This document shows, piece by piece, positions 22,716 through 33,071 of a DNA stretch of 64,000 nucleotides (its first letter is position 1; every line of letters starts with the position of its first letter). The stretch lies in NCBI GenBank assembly GCA_949358305.1, contig OX442322.1, positions 8,928,001 to 8,992,000 on the forward strand, written 5' to 3'. A program made the position numbers and the translations under genes. Origin of the DNA: Strigamia acuminata (taxonomy: Eukaryota > Arthropoda > Chilopoda > Geophilomorpha > Linotaeniidae). Under the pieces are notes generated by a model. The model was not told the DNA's origin. It ran no database searches and saw only the letters and a program-made list of their open reading frames with translations.

Positions 22716-23253
22716 TGTAGCAGAGGAAAGCGGCGCAGTTCGGTTTTCACACCGAAAAAGGAAGCGATAGGCGTGTTTCACACACGTACGAGGCGACGAC
22801 GATAACGGCAATGCGTACGAGACGGGCGCGCGGCTTAAGGCCGCTTATATGCGCTGGAGATGGACTAAAAGGTGTTCTAATAATGAACACTAACAACTAA
22901 AATAATAAAACATTTAATGGAAATGAAATAACTTACAAATAGGCTCCATTCTGGAGTTGAGAAAATCACACAGCACAAAGCACTGTGTGCGGCCATGTTG
23001 GAAGAAAACAAGAGAGAGTGCGACACACTCTGGTGGCGATGCATGGCATTAAAAGAACATAATACATTGGGAATTGAATAGAAAGTCTAACGAATGCATG
23101 GTGCTGCATGCATAAATACAATCAATGATAATAAATATCGAATATTAACAAAACAGACTGGATAATTATAAATGTATAAATATACACCGAAATGAAAGAT
23201 CATTATGTGATTCTATATCACATCGAGACATGTCACGGTCTTATAGACCAACA
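22716..23253 (-). repeat. Cop2 3' LTR
   Basis: 538 bp; the plus strand reads TGTAGCAGAGG to TATAGACCAACA. Immediately to its right the minus strand carries the polypurine tract AGGGGGAA (about 23256-23264). Confidence 0.95.
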
Positions 23254-23474
23254 ATTCCCCCTATCGATGGAAATAGAATCAGGGGAAAAGCCTATGCAAA
23301 AACTGGAATTACAGTATAATTTACGGGAAAAGATAAATAATAAGGTCGAATCATCGAGCCGGGTACTATCATTGAAAAACACTACGTAAGCCCGAATATT
23401 CCCTCAGAAACTCGATGATCCTCATAATCCGGTATAAGAAATAAAGAATGTCACGATAAGGTCTCGGTAAGAGT

Positions 23475-26400
23475 TCACAGTCGGAAGATGTTTGAGATTA
23501 GTGATCGCAGACGTTCAGAGCTGAGCCATTTGGTGAATATGTCTGCGACGTTCCGTTCACCGGACACTTTACGAAGATCAAAACATCCTGCCGTGAACCA
23601 CTCCCTGAGCCAATGGTATTTGACGCGGATATGCTTTGTTTTAGCATTCTCCACGTCATTCGATGTAAATTGAATACTGGCCAGGGCGTCGGAGTAAATA
23701 ATCGGTCGCGAGATACGGTCGAGGATCGGAAATTCGGTGAAAATGTGATCGAGCCAGTAAGTTTCTTTCACACATTCAACTAGGGCGATAAACTCCGCTT
23801 CCATAGTTGAACATGCGACCGTTGATTGTTTTCGGCACGACCAGCCAATAGGCACATTTCCGATATAAGTTATGAAACCGCCGAAACTTAAAGACGTAGC
23901 CAAGTCGCTTGCCCACGACGCATCCGTATACGCCCAGAGCTGACTGGACGTGCAGCCTGAAAGTTCGATGCAATAATCCATGGTGTTTGCCACGTATTGG
24001 AGTACTTGCAAAAGGGCACGAATGTGGGTTTTGTCGTAGCACGTATTGAATTGACTCAGCGAAATGACGGAAAATAAGATGTCGGGGCGCGTCCTCGAAG
24101 CCAGAAACAGAAGCGATCCGATCAGCGATCGATATGGAAAGTCAATCAAGTTGTCGGTGGGTCCCCTCACGAGTGTCGTCCCGGGTGTAACTGGGACTTT
24201 CACGAGTCGATTCGTCAATACTTCAAACTTCTTGACCAGTTTGGCAATATAGGCGCGTTGTGAAATAAAGGTGCGCCCCATATCTCGGATGAACTCGACT
24301 CCTAATAGTTTCGTGATGGGTCCGAGGTTGACGATATCGAACTTCGAGGTGATAAGTTGGATAATTCGGTTTAACACGGTGTCGGAAGCGTAAAACAGAA
24401 CAATGTCATCGACGTACACCAGCATGACTGCACAATTGCCGTAGATATACACGCAATTGCAGGCGGGCATTTTCCGGAAACCGAGGGCTCGAAGTGACTC
24501 GTCCAACTTTTCGTACCACTGCCTCCCTGATTGGTGAAGTCCGTAGAGGGATTTAACAAGCAGCCATACGTTGTCGGGATTCGTACAGGTTGCACCTGCC
24601 GGGATGCGCATGTACACCTTGTGCTTCAGGTCCCCGTACAGGTATGCACACCTGACGTCGAGGTGCGCATCTTTCCACCCTTTCAAAACAACCAGAAGAC
24701 AGAAGAAAAGTCGGATGAGCACAAAGTTTACGACCGGACTGAAGACCTCGTCGTAGTCCACTCCCAGGGTTTGTCGAAAGCCCTGGGCCACGAGTCTTGC
24801 GCGATAACGAGTTATGGTGCCGGCCGCGTCCGATTTTAACTTGAAAATCCATTTACAGCCCAACACTGTGGTTTTGGGCGGTCTCGGGACTTCAACGTAA
24901 ATTTCTCTTTCTTTGAATGTCCCTAACTCCTCATCGATGGCTTCGCGCCATTTTGGGGCGTCATGAAATTTTGGGATTTCGGCATACGATGACGGTTCCG
25001 TGCGACATAGATGTGCGACGTGACGAGGACCAGGAATCGTGGGCAGCGTGTGTTCCATATTGCCGAAAAAGAACAGTTCCGGGTCGTAGGGGAGATCGTT
25101 CATAACACAGAATTCTTCAACGTCTCGTCTCGAACGCAGTCGAAGATTCGGTTCCGGGAAATAATAAACGTCGATATCGATGCAGCCGGGTCGTTGATCT
25201 TTCCGAAGATGCTCCTCCCGAACCCATCGTCTAAAGACTGTATCTCCGCCGATATAGCGCCAAAAGAAAGACGTTTTTCCCGCTGACGGGGCTGCAACAT
25301 GAGTTGGACCAGGAGGTAACGGAGATAAAGCACCTTGATCGAAAATTGGCATCATTTGCTGCAAAACGTTTCGGCCATCTCTTCTACGTGTTGTGACAAA
25401 ACGTAGTGGTGATCCCGGCGGCGAGAGTCCGGGAGAACTTGCTTGAGACGTTTCTGGTGAGATGTGAGGGGATCGAACTTGATGCAATTGTGCTGCGTCC
25501 GGTTGAATTGCCTCCTCGACGATCTGTCCAACATCTTCATCCGTGTCCTGTCCTTCCTCTTGATAAAGAATCGGGTATGATGCTGAGCGGCCCACGCTTG
25601 CTGAACTGGGCAATGCTAATGCACATGCATCTATAAGTTGACGTTCCGGAGTATTAAGTGGAGGAATGTGAACACAAGGAATGGATATCGATCTCGAAAC
25701 CGATCCATTTCCATCGTCGTCATCATCATCATCAGATTCACCATTTGACGATCCGTCATCCGAATCTGTCCGTTTGGGCCAATCGACGTAATGTACGTCG
25801 TCGTCGAATGATACTCTTTGTTGTCGGTCAGCATCTGGATCGTCGAAAGTTTGATTTTGGCGACCATTACGATTTCTAAGCAATTTTCGGTAGGATTGAT
25901 ACTCGTCTATTTTAACGTGAATGGATTCCGTTATCGAGTTATCTATGGGGTTCCACACACGATATCCTCGTGTTCCCGTTGCATATCCAACCAAAAATCC
26001 TTCCCAGGCCCGAGCATCGAGTTTCTTTCGGCCTGGTGCAGTAAAGTGTACCCAACATTTGGATCCGATCTTTCTCAAATGTCGAAGTGATAGGGCACGT
26101 TGACGCCAGAGGATGTATGGCACTTCATTCTTTAATCGTGAATGTGGGCTGCGATTTTTGATGTAGGCGAATGTAACCGCTAGTTCAGCCCACAGGCCCT
26201 CTGGAAGTTGTGTTTCTTCGAGTATAGATCGAAAGTTGTCGGCCATCGTCCTGTTGATTCTCTCGGCAGTTCCGTTCATCTGTGGTGATGACGGATTTGT
26301 TCGCTGACCCTGGATCCCCTTTTCTTTAAGGTATTGAAGAAATTCATTGGACATAAATTCACCTCCTCTGTCAGACCGAATCGCTTTGATGCGGGTATTT

Positions 26401-28478
26401 GCAACCCGTTCGAGTCTGGCAACGAGGTCTTTGAAGCATTCAAAAACTTGTGATTTCTGTGCAAGGGGCGTTATCCAGGTGTATCTCGTCGCATCGTCGA
26501 TGACGGTAAAGACAAAACGAGCACCACCAAAAGAGGTCACAGGAGCCGGCCCCCACACGTCCATGTGTAGAAGGTCTAGTGGTTGTGTCGTGCAAGGATG
26601 TGGATCCGGTTTGTGCGAAGCCCTAGTTGATTTTGCAATCCGACAGTGGTTGCAAGCCAGTTCTTGGCGTACTTCAGCTGGCTCGAGACCGTGCACATGA
26701 TCGTTGTTCGCCAACAATCGCATCGCATTAGTGTGTAAGTGGCCAAGACGACTATGCCACAAACCAGTTGCATCTTTGATTGAAGCAGGATTGGCGATAA
26801 CCTTCTTCGGGGATTGAAAAGGTTTCGGGATTATCTCTTTTTGTGACGGAGAGACATTGCAAGGATTGGAGATCACTGGCAAAGGTGTGGAAGGGATTTG
26901 CTGTATTACATCAGCATAGGATGGGGTAGGTGGCTCATTGTGGATAGGAGGTAAGGATTGCGGAATAGGCAATGGATTGGTCACTACCGGAATTGACTTC
27001 TGGTTTGGCATTGGTGGCATTTGAATTCTAAAGTCCGAAATGTCACGTTGCTTTGACTGTTGCTTTTTAGGCTTCGGGATGTTCTCGAATTCAACCTCTG
27101 TCGTTACGAAAGTCTGTACAGGCTCAGGTTGAGTGATTGGAGAAATCAATGTCGAGACAGCCGGATTAGAGCACAACCCGTCCACATAATAAAGGCCACT
27201 CTTCTCCCGTGCGCGTAGGATGGGACTCTCAATCGACGATTCATAGATGTTAACTTCACCATTATAAATGTGGATATGGTGACGGGTCTTGTCGATCTTG
27301 GACACCGAGATCAAATTGGCTTCGAAGCTCGGCGCGTATAAAACGTTCGTCAAGACCACAATACTGTCGTAATCGTCTACGCGTGTCAATAATTGTACGG
27401 TTCCTTTGCCAGTAACTTGGGATTTTCCCTGGCCTAATTCAATGTCGAAAGGTACAATGTTCGTAAAGTCGGAGAACCATGATCGTACATGCGAGACGTG
27501 GTCTGTAGCGCCACAATCTACAATCCACTCGTTGGATTGCATAAAGTGAGCAACCGGGCGCTCAACCACTTGCGGTGCGTTCACGAAGAAAATCGTCTTC
27601 CGCACAGGACGCGAGTTGCCTCGGGGACGCGTGTCATCAACTTTCGGCGCAGAATTCTTATTAGGCTTCTTGCTCTTACTTCTAGAGCGTTGGAACGAAG
27701 CCGAAGACTGATTTGGGTCAGTGCGCCGAGGAAGGGGACATTTGTTAGCGTAGTGCCCCATTTGGTCGCAGTTGAAGCACTTCACGGATGACAGCGGTCG
27801 TCGACGACGAGAATCATTCCGAGGTCGCGATTGGTCTTTGGCGGACGCGTGCACCGATGTTGAAGAAGAATTATGGGCCAAACCCATCGATTTGAGACGT
27901 AAATATTCGGATATCAACTGTTCTGAAACCTTGCTTGGCGTAAAGTCCGCCAAAGGCATGTGATAGATGGCGAATGTCACTTGGGCGTATTCCTGCGGTA
28001 TGCGGTTTAAATACTGGTATGCATGATGCTTATCGGATACGTCTTCTTGAATGTCCTTAAGTTGGCGGACGTGGTGGTCGACACGTGCGATGAAATCGAC
28101 CATTTCCTCGTTCGCCTCGAGGTGAAGACTCAAGAATTGCCACCGCATGGCTGCCTGTCTCGCCAGAGAACTAGGGGCGTAGATTTTGGATAACGCTTCC
28201 CAAGCCTCTTTGGGGGTGTTACAGACATCCAACACAGAACGTTTCGCCTCGCTCACGTGGACGTAGATAATGCCGAGTGCTTTATCCTTTTTCGTCGCGA
28301 ATCGTTCTTTTTCTTTGTCGGTCAAAGTTAATAAATGTTCAGCCTCTTTCTCTTCTGTTACGTGCCTCCAGAGGCCCTCCGCTTTGAGGAGCATGCGCAT
28401 CGAGCGCTGCCACGTTTCGTAGTTCGAAATGCCCAAAATAGGGATTTTTCCCATCGAGGATTCTCCTGACTTCTGCAT
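23475..28478 (-). CDS. Cop2 gag-pol polyprotein with an MBD-like domain, intact
   Basis: 1667 residues. Domains in order: copia gag (about 10-200); CCHC knuckle C234-C237-H242-C247; protease with DCG at 321-323 where DSG or DTG is usual; GAG-pre-integrase H575, H580, C609, C612; integrase D640, D703, E739 (35 residues between the last two); an acidic run near 907-922; an MBD-like segment at about 1082-1138; reverse transcriptase with LGCKWIFKLK (about 1206) and YVDD (1355-1358); RNase H with AYTDASW and TMEAEF. It makes capsid, protease, integrase and reverse transcriptase for its own transposition. Length and order are those of a full copia polyprotein plus the extra domain. It differs strongly from Cop1, so the two are separate families. 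Start: first ATG of the frame after the leader; a second Met is at residue 9. Confidence 0.97.
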   Translation of the reverse strand: MQKSGESSMGKIPILGISNYETWQRSMRMLLKAEGLWRHVTEEKEAEHLLTLTDKEKERFATKKDKALGIIYVHVSEAKRSVLDVCNTPKEAWEALSKIYAPSSLARQAAMRWQFLSLHLEANEEMVDFIARVDHHVRQLKDIQEDVSDKHHAYQYLNRIPQEYAQVTFAIYHMPLADFTPSKVSEQLISEYLRLKSMGLAHNSSSTSVHASAKDQSRPRNDSRRRRPLSSVKCFNCDQMGHYANKCPLPRRTDPNQSSASFQRSRSKSKKPNKNSAPKVDDTRPRGNSRPVRKTIFFVNAPQVVERPVAHFMQSNEWIVDCGATDHVSHVRSWFSDFTNIVPFDIELGQGKSQVTGKGTVQLLTRVDDYDSIVVLTNVLYAPSFEANLISVSKIDKTRHHIHIYNGEVNIYESSIESPILRAREKSGLYYVDGLCSNPAVSTLISPITQPEPVQTFVTTEVEFENIPKPKKQQSKQRDISDFRIQMPPMPNQKSIPVVTNPLPIPQSLPPIHNEPPTPSYADVIQQIPSTPLPVISNPCNVSPSQKEIIPKPFQSPKKVIANPASIKDATGLWHSRLGHLHTNAMRLLANNDHVHGLEPAEVRQELACNHCRIAKSTRASHKPDPHPCTTQPLDLLHMDVWGPAPVTSFGGARFVFTVIDDATRYTWITPLAQKSQVFECFKDLVARLERVANTRIKAIRSDRGGEFMSNEFLQYLKEKGIQGQRTNPSSPQMNGTAERINRTMADNFRSILEETQLPEGLWAELAVTFAYIKNRSPHSRLKNEVPYILWRQRALSLRHLRKIGSKCWVHFTAPGRKKLDARAWEGFLVGYATGTRGYRVWNPIDNSITESIHVKIDEYQSYRKLLRNRNGRQNQTFDDPDADRQQRVSFDDDVHYVDWPKRTDSDDGSSNGESDDDDDDDGNGSVSRSISIPCVHIPPLNTPERQLIDACALALPSSASVGRSASYPILYQEEGQDTDEDVGQIVEEAIQPDAAQLHQVRSPHISPETSQASSPGLSPPGSPLRFVTTRRRDGRNVLQQMMPIFDQGALSPLPPGPTHVAAPSAGKTSFFWRYIGGDTVFRRWVREEHLRKDQRPGCIDIDVYYFPEPNLRLRSRRDVEEFCVMNDLPYDPELFFFGNMEHTLPTIPGPRHVAHLCRTEPSSYAEIPKFHDAPKWREAIDEELGTFKEREIYVEVPRPPKTTVLGCKWIFKLKSDAAGTITRYRARLVAQGFRQTLGVDYDEVFSPVVNFVLIRLFFCLLVVLKGWKDAHLDVRCAYLYGDLKHKVYMRIPAGATCTNPDNVWLLVKSLYGLHQSGRQWYEKLDESLRALGFRKMPACNCVYIYGNCAVMLVYVDDIVLFYASDTVLNRIIQLITSKFDIVNLGPITKLLGVEFIRDMGRTFISQRAYIAKLVKKFEVLTNRLVKVPVTPGTTLVRGPTDNLIDFPYRSLIGSLLFLASRTRPDILFSVISLSQFNTCYDKTHIRALLQVLQYVANTMDYCIELSGCTSSQLWAYTDASWASDLATSLSFGGFITYIGNVPIGWSCRKQSTVACSTMEAEFIALVECVKETYWLDHIFTEFPILDRISRPIIYSDALASIQFTSNDVENAKTKHIRVKYHWLREWFTAGCFDLRKVSGERNVADIFTKWLSSERLRSLISNIFRL
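25065..25235 (-). other. MBD-like domain in the Cop2 polyprotein
   Basis: Residues about 1082-1138 contain W1085-V-R1087, then DIDVYYFPEP (1101-1110), LRSRRDVEEF (1114-1123) and a closing LFFF (1135-1138). This follows the MBD pattern W-x-R, DVYY-x-x-P, RS and F-x-F. R1115 sits at the second DNA-contacting arginine. It lies at the same place between integrase and reverse transcriptase as in Cop1. Methyl-CpG binding is inferred. Confidence 0.72.
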
Positions 28479-29544
28479 GCTGGAGTAAACTCAGCTCACC
28501 GCACAAAACGCAAAGGCTCAGAGAATGGCGACGGCGATGTCGTAGCACTGCACACAATGAAGCTCTCGGTGACACGAAACGAAGCACTGTCAAAGCGGAT
28601 ATCCGACAAAGGGGAACTGATGCTATAATCAGTTGATAACCCAAAGCAAGTGTCCCCCTAGCGTCCTTTGTGACCACCTGGGGCCGCGGGAATGCTAGGT
28701 GGCGCAGGGCTCAGCCTTGCCTTGGAATACAACAACAGCGGTGGACGGAATGTCCGAAGAGCTGTTGCGAATCTAATAAGGACCCTCTCCAAAAATCTTA
28801 AAACTATCTTAATAATTAACAGAGTTTCACGACAGGGAAGGCGAAAAGGTCGGTGAATCTCTCGCGTAACGTCACGCGAGCTCGTGATAAAGGCACGAGC
28901 GGGTTTTCTCGAAAAACCCGTTTGAAAAACGCAATTTGGATTCGAAAATCCAAATTCTTCTCGAATAAATCGAGGCTCTTCACGAAAATACGCAAAAATC
29001 GTCGAAAAATCGCCGTGTTAATGAGTTCGGCGATACTGTGTACACGCCGGGGTGTAACACAGCGAGAATCGTCTCGTTTCGAGGAATAAATCGTCGTCGG
29101 GACGTTGTCGAAACAAATCGACGCGAAATCTGAAAAAAATAAAAGAATTCGCCTCGAAATTCGCGAGACCGCGGAATTTCGGACGATATTAGGCAGGAAA
29201 AACGATGAAATAGACAACACTGGTCGTCTATAAATGTCGGCAGTACGTCTCGAAACGTCCTCGACACGAATCTGGGCGAAAATTGACGAAACGTCTGCAA
29301 AAATAAATGAATTTGTCTGGAAATCCGCGAATCCCGCGTGATTTTCGACAAAATTAGGCGTCGAATCGTGTAGAAAACGTTGTAGGCAGCCGTGGAACGA
29401 CGGCGACGCGTATCTAACGTCTCCAATACGAAACACGGGGCGAAAATCGTCGTAAACCTACAAATGAACAATTCCGGCGCAAAATTCGCAAATTTTGCGA
29501 ATATTACGTCGAAAAATTAGCAAAACAAATGTGGATTAGCAAGG
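28479..29544 (-). other. Cop2 leader
   Basis: About 1.07 kb, CpG-rich, with many GTCGAAAA-like words as in Cop1's leader. The open frames at 28816-29436 and 28980-29471 overlap each other, have no known domain and look like effects of base composition. Confidence 0.7.
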
Positions 29545-29562
29545 AACCATCCTCTGCTACCA
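29545..29562 (-). other. Cop2 primer-binding site, initiator tRNA-Met
   Basis: The plus strand reads AACCATCCTCTGCTACCA, the same 18 nt as in Cop1, with a 2-nt spacer before the LTR at 29565. Confidence 0.92.
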
Positions 29563-29564
29563 CT

Positions 29565-30102
29565 TGTAGCAGAGGAAAGCGGCGCAGTTCGGTTTTCACA
29601 CCGAAAAAGGAAGCGATAGGCGTGTTTCACACACGTACGAGGCGACGACGATAACGGCAATGCGTACGAGACGGGCGCGCGGCTTAAGGCCGCTTATATG
29701 CGCTGGAGATGGACTAAAAGGTGTTCTAATAATGAACACTAACAACTAAAATAATAAAACATTTAATGGAAATGAAATAACTTACAAATAGGCTCCATTC
29801 TGGAGTTGAGAAAATCACACAGCACAAAGCACTGTGTGCGGCCATGTTGGAAGAAAACAAGAGAGAGTGCGACACACTCTGGTGGCGATGCATGGCATTA
29901 AAAGAACATAATACATTGGGAATTGAATAGAAAGTCTAACGAATGCATGGTGCTGCATGCATAAATACAATCAATGATAATAAATATCGAATATTAACAA
30001 AACAGACTGGATAATTATAAATGTATAAATATACACCGAAATGAAAGATCATTATGTGATTCTATATCACATCGAGACATGTCACGGTCTTATAGACCAA
30101 CA
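29565..30102 (-). repeat. Cop2 5' LTR
   Basis: 538 bp, no visible difference from 22716-23253. It is followed by the GAATA duplication and the A gag frame. Confidence 0.95.
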
Positions 30103-32006
30103 GAATATTCATCCAAATCGTGGTTTGTGTTTCCAATCGAACCATTGGCAATCCAACCAAATATCGTGCGAGACAAACCAAATGTTTTGCTAATTCGTTT
30201 TCTTCCACAGAGAGCAACTTTCCAAAAGTTGTCACCTCCTATTAGGAAGTCAATTTCATCCGTGACTGACGGATGCGGTTCAGCTAATTCCAATCCAAAC
30301 GCCAATATTTTCTTGATAGTTTCGGCGTTTGTCAGTCCACTGACTGTGGGCAACGCTTTAGCTTTTAACGCATCAAATGTAAGCTTTTGATTTCCGTGAC
30401 GTGACTGTAGCTCTACTGGAATTACGTCGTAATTAGCGGGAACCGCATGTTCATCATCCAATCGCTTCATCATGTATGCTACGGATCCCTTCTTTGTCAT
30501 CCGAAGGCATTCGACCAATTTGGTAGATACGTACGACCGGTGACTCCCGGGGTCAAGAAGACCTCGGACGATAACTGGCTCCTTGTTTTTTCGGATTAAT
30601 TGAGCTGAAAATACCATCAACTGAATACTCGATGCAACTGCTAAAGATACATTTGCAGAGACACTGGATTGGGTGGGAATTTCTTCTTTCTTTTCAGCAG
30701 GTTTTTCTTCCCCTTTTTGACAAATTATCGTGTGATGTCGACCACCACATTTCCTGCAACTGAAGCTTACCAAGCAGTCTTTCGCCGAATGATTTCTGCG
30801 GAGGCAATTAAAGCATAAGCGCTTTTGTTTAGCGATTTCTGTTCGTTCCGCAACAGTAAGAGAAGCGTCGCATTTCGCATTATAATGTGATCCGTCACAA
30901 AAAACGCAGACGATTTTTCCCGACCCCATTGGACCGGATGGTTTAGGTTTGTCCTTCCCTGACTGTGAGGTGAAACAGGTTGACATGGTGCCTTTTCGCG
31001 CAAAATCCGACTCTTTCGGTGACTTTTCTGATTTTTCTTGTTTTTTCTTAGATGCTTTTGCTTTCAGAACCGTTTCTTCAGCGAGCTCAGCAATCCGCAG
31101 TTCTTCCGCAACAAAGTCCACAAACTTTAGTACGTTGTCCATGCGACCCTGGTTGGTGCGGTGGTAACGTTTCGCTATGTCAGGTGGAAACTTTTCCAGA
31201 AGGTCAGGCACGAGGAAAAGACCAGCTGTTCGGATAGGTACATGTAGTTTATCGAGCGTTTTTAATGAGGATGAAATCGATGTCAACAATTGCTTGACCG
31301 GCAGGACTGGATACATCTCGTGTACCGCCTTGAGTTCGCGTATCGACTTTACCAACGCATTCTTCTGATTAATTTCAGATCCATAACGACTTCTTAGCTC
31401 TGCCAATGCAAGAGAGTAAGAGTCTTTGGTTAGTGGAAAAGATCCAACGACCTTTTCCGCATCTCCGGTACAGGTTGACTTCAAGTATTGTAGTTTCTCG
31501 ATGTCCGACAATTCATCGTTCTTGTCGACAGCAGCATCGAACATGTCTATATATGACTGGAACTTCAGTGGGCTTCCATCATATTTGGTGATCTCAATCT
31601 TGGGTAGGCGTAAGTTATGCTTCTTTGACGACACCGATGTGAATCCGGTGTTGAACGTCTGTGAAGCAATGGCACTAGCTCCCAAGGAGGTTGAACTGGT
31701 CCGGGCGACTTCCACTCGCTTCTTCAAGTGGTTGACCTTCGATCCAATCTTGTCCAAACGAACGATGAAATCCAGATATTTCTCTCTTGCCAGGTGCGGT
31801 TGGAGAACGGTGAGATCATCTATCAATGTAGCGTGTTGCTCCTGAATTGATTGGGAAATGGCATCCAACTCCCCAAAATCCTGCATGTTTGTTGACGTTC
31901 CCAACAAGTCTTCTATGTTCCCTATCTTCGATTTCCATAAGATTTCCCATTCTTCTATCTGATCTGCGGACGGCGGCGCGACTGGAGTGGTTACTGGAAG
32001 TGACAT
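30103..32006 (-). pseudogene. A gag-protease-kinase gene, N-terminal part, interrupted by Cop2
   Basis: About 634 native codons; the last few residues read before the stop at 30090 come from the Cop2 LTR. Contents: a coiled-coil-like N terminus; the BEL/Pao gag core (DUF1759 type) at about 134-310; three zinc knuckles, C367-C370-H374-C379, C398-C401-H406-C411 and C417-C420-H424-C429; and a DUF1758-type retropepsin with GLLDPGSHRSYV (D485, P486, G487), ending near FGWIANG. The usual D[S/T]G is DPG here and in B2. The reading frame is intact up to the insertion, and the GAATA duplication is in phase, so the gene was probably whole before Cop2 arrived. The rest lies at 21939-22710. Confidence 0.92.
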
Positions 32007-33071
32007 TTTTCAGATAAGTAAACTTTGACAACAGGAATTGATTCTTTGTGTAAAAATAAAATCTCCTTTTCCAGTTGGATCCCAACCCAACGGACGACAC
32101 ACTAAGGGCAAAGCAGAGACACCAACAAACAAAAAGGACGGATTTGACTTACACACTCGAATTTCGACCTCGAAATCCCACGTTCAAGGATCGATGCGAC
32201 AGCGCTTAATTTATGTGAGCTAACTATTGATTTTGGAGATGACAAAGACCCCCAAAACCCTCGAGTCACAATAAATTTCGATACGCTTATCTGTACGGAA
32301 TTGCACTCTGGCGTATTTAAGCGACAATTGCTCTCTGCCTAATGCAGTAATGGCGAGCGAACTTGAGTATTTGCCCAGATTCAATTGTAGATTTAACAAC
32401 CAAATTGCAAACAAAACACTCCTAACTGAATTATTCTCGAAAATCTTTTCTTATTAGACCAAAACTGATCACTTGAATAAGACTTTGCTAAATAAACGAT
32501 TTGTTTTCCCCCAAAGACCTGACTGAATGCTGGACATATACTTAAGAAGATTATATTTAATTTATTTGAGACAAAATTATAAATATAAATCTTTGTTTCA
32601 GATGGACATCGCATTGCGTTGTGTGATGATTGACGACTAGTTGACAGCCAGGAACGTCCGCGACCAGTGGTGCGCTGCGGCTTGAACTCCACACTGAGGA
32701 CGTTGTCCACTCGAAGGAGATCCACTGTCACGACGACACAAAACGGGAAAAGGACGATTTGCTCCAAACAGGCGAATTCACTGCACGGCTCACTGTCACT
32801 TGGCACAAACTCAAGTGCGCACTTGAAGACAGACGGCGCTAAGCAGCTGGACACACCTGATGCACTTGAAACACACCTTTTGGCACTTTCACAAGATACG
32901 TGACCGCAACTGACCGGAAATACAGGCGTACAACGGCGCACGGACGACACGCATACAAAAAGCACTGGTGCTTGACACTTGAAATGAGAGCAAATCATAA
33001 ATCACACAATAAACCTGGCACAGACTCGAATTCGCGATGACACGAAGTATCCTGGTCACTGGGACCAAAAA
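32007..33071 (-). other. A leader with primer site and conserved motif
   Basis: 1.07 kb between the 5' LTR and gag. The primer site lies at about 33050-33067, reading TGGTCCCAGTGACCAGG in element orientation, an imperfect tRNA-His-like match. ACACAACGCAATG is at 32612-32624. One frame is open from 32998 through the motif, with no recognisable domain. Confidence 0.7.

Larger units (their letters stand above)
22716..30102 (-). mobile_element. Cop2: complete Ty1/copia element inserted in the A gag gene
   Basis: 7387 bp with 538-bp LTRs (22716-23253 and 29565-30102) that look identical, and a 5-bp GAATA duplication (22711-22715 and 30103-30107). It has a tRNA-iMet primer site, a polypurine tract and one uninterrupted polyprotein. 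It appears young and potentially autonomous. Confidence 0.97.

Noticed and set aside
21939-22811. A separate 290-residue gene starting at 22811.
   Set aside because: The first 34 codons are Cop2 LTR. The remainder is the C terminus of A's gag-protease-kinase gene.
28816-29471. Two overlapping frames of 206 and 163 codons in the Cop2 leader.
   Set aside because: They overlap in different frames, have biased composition and no domain.
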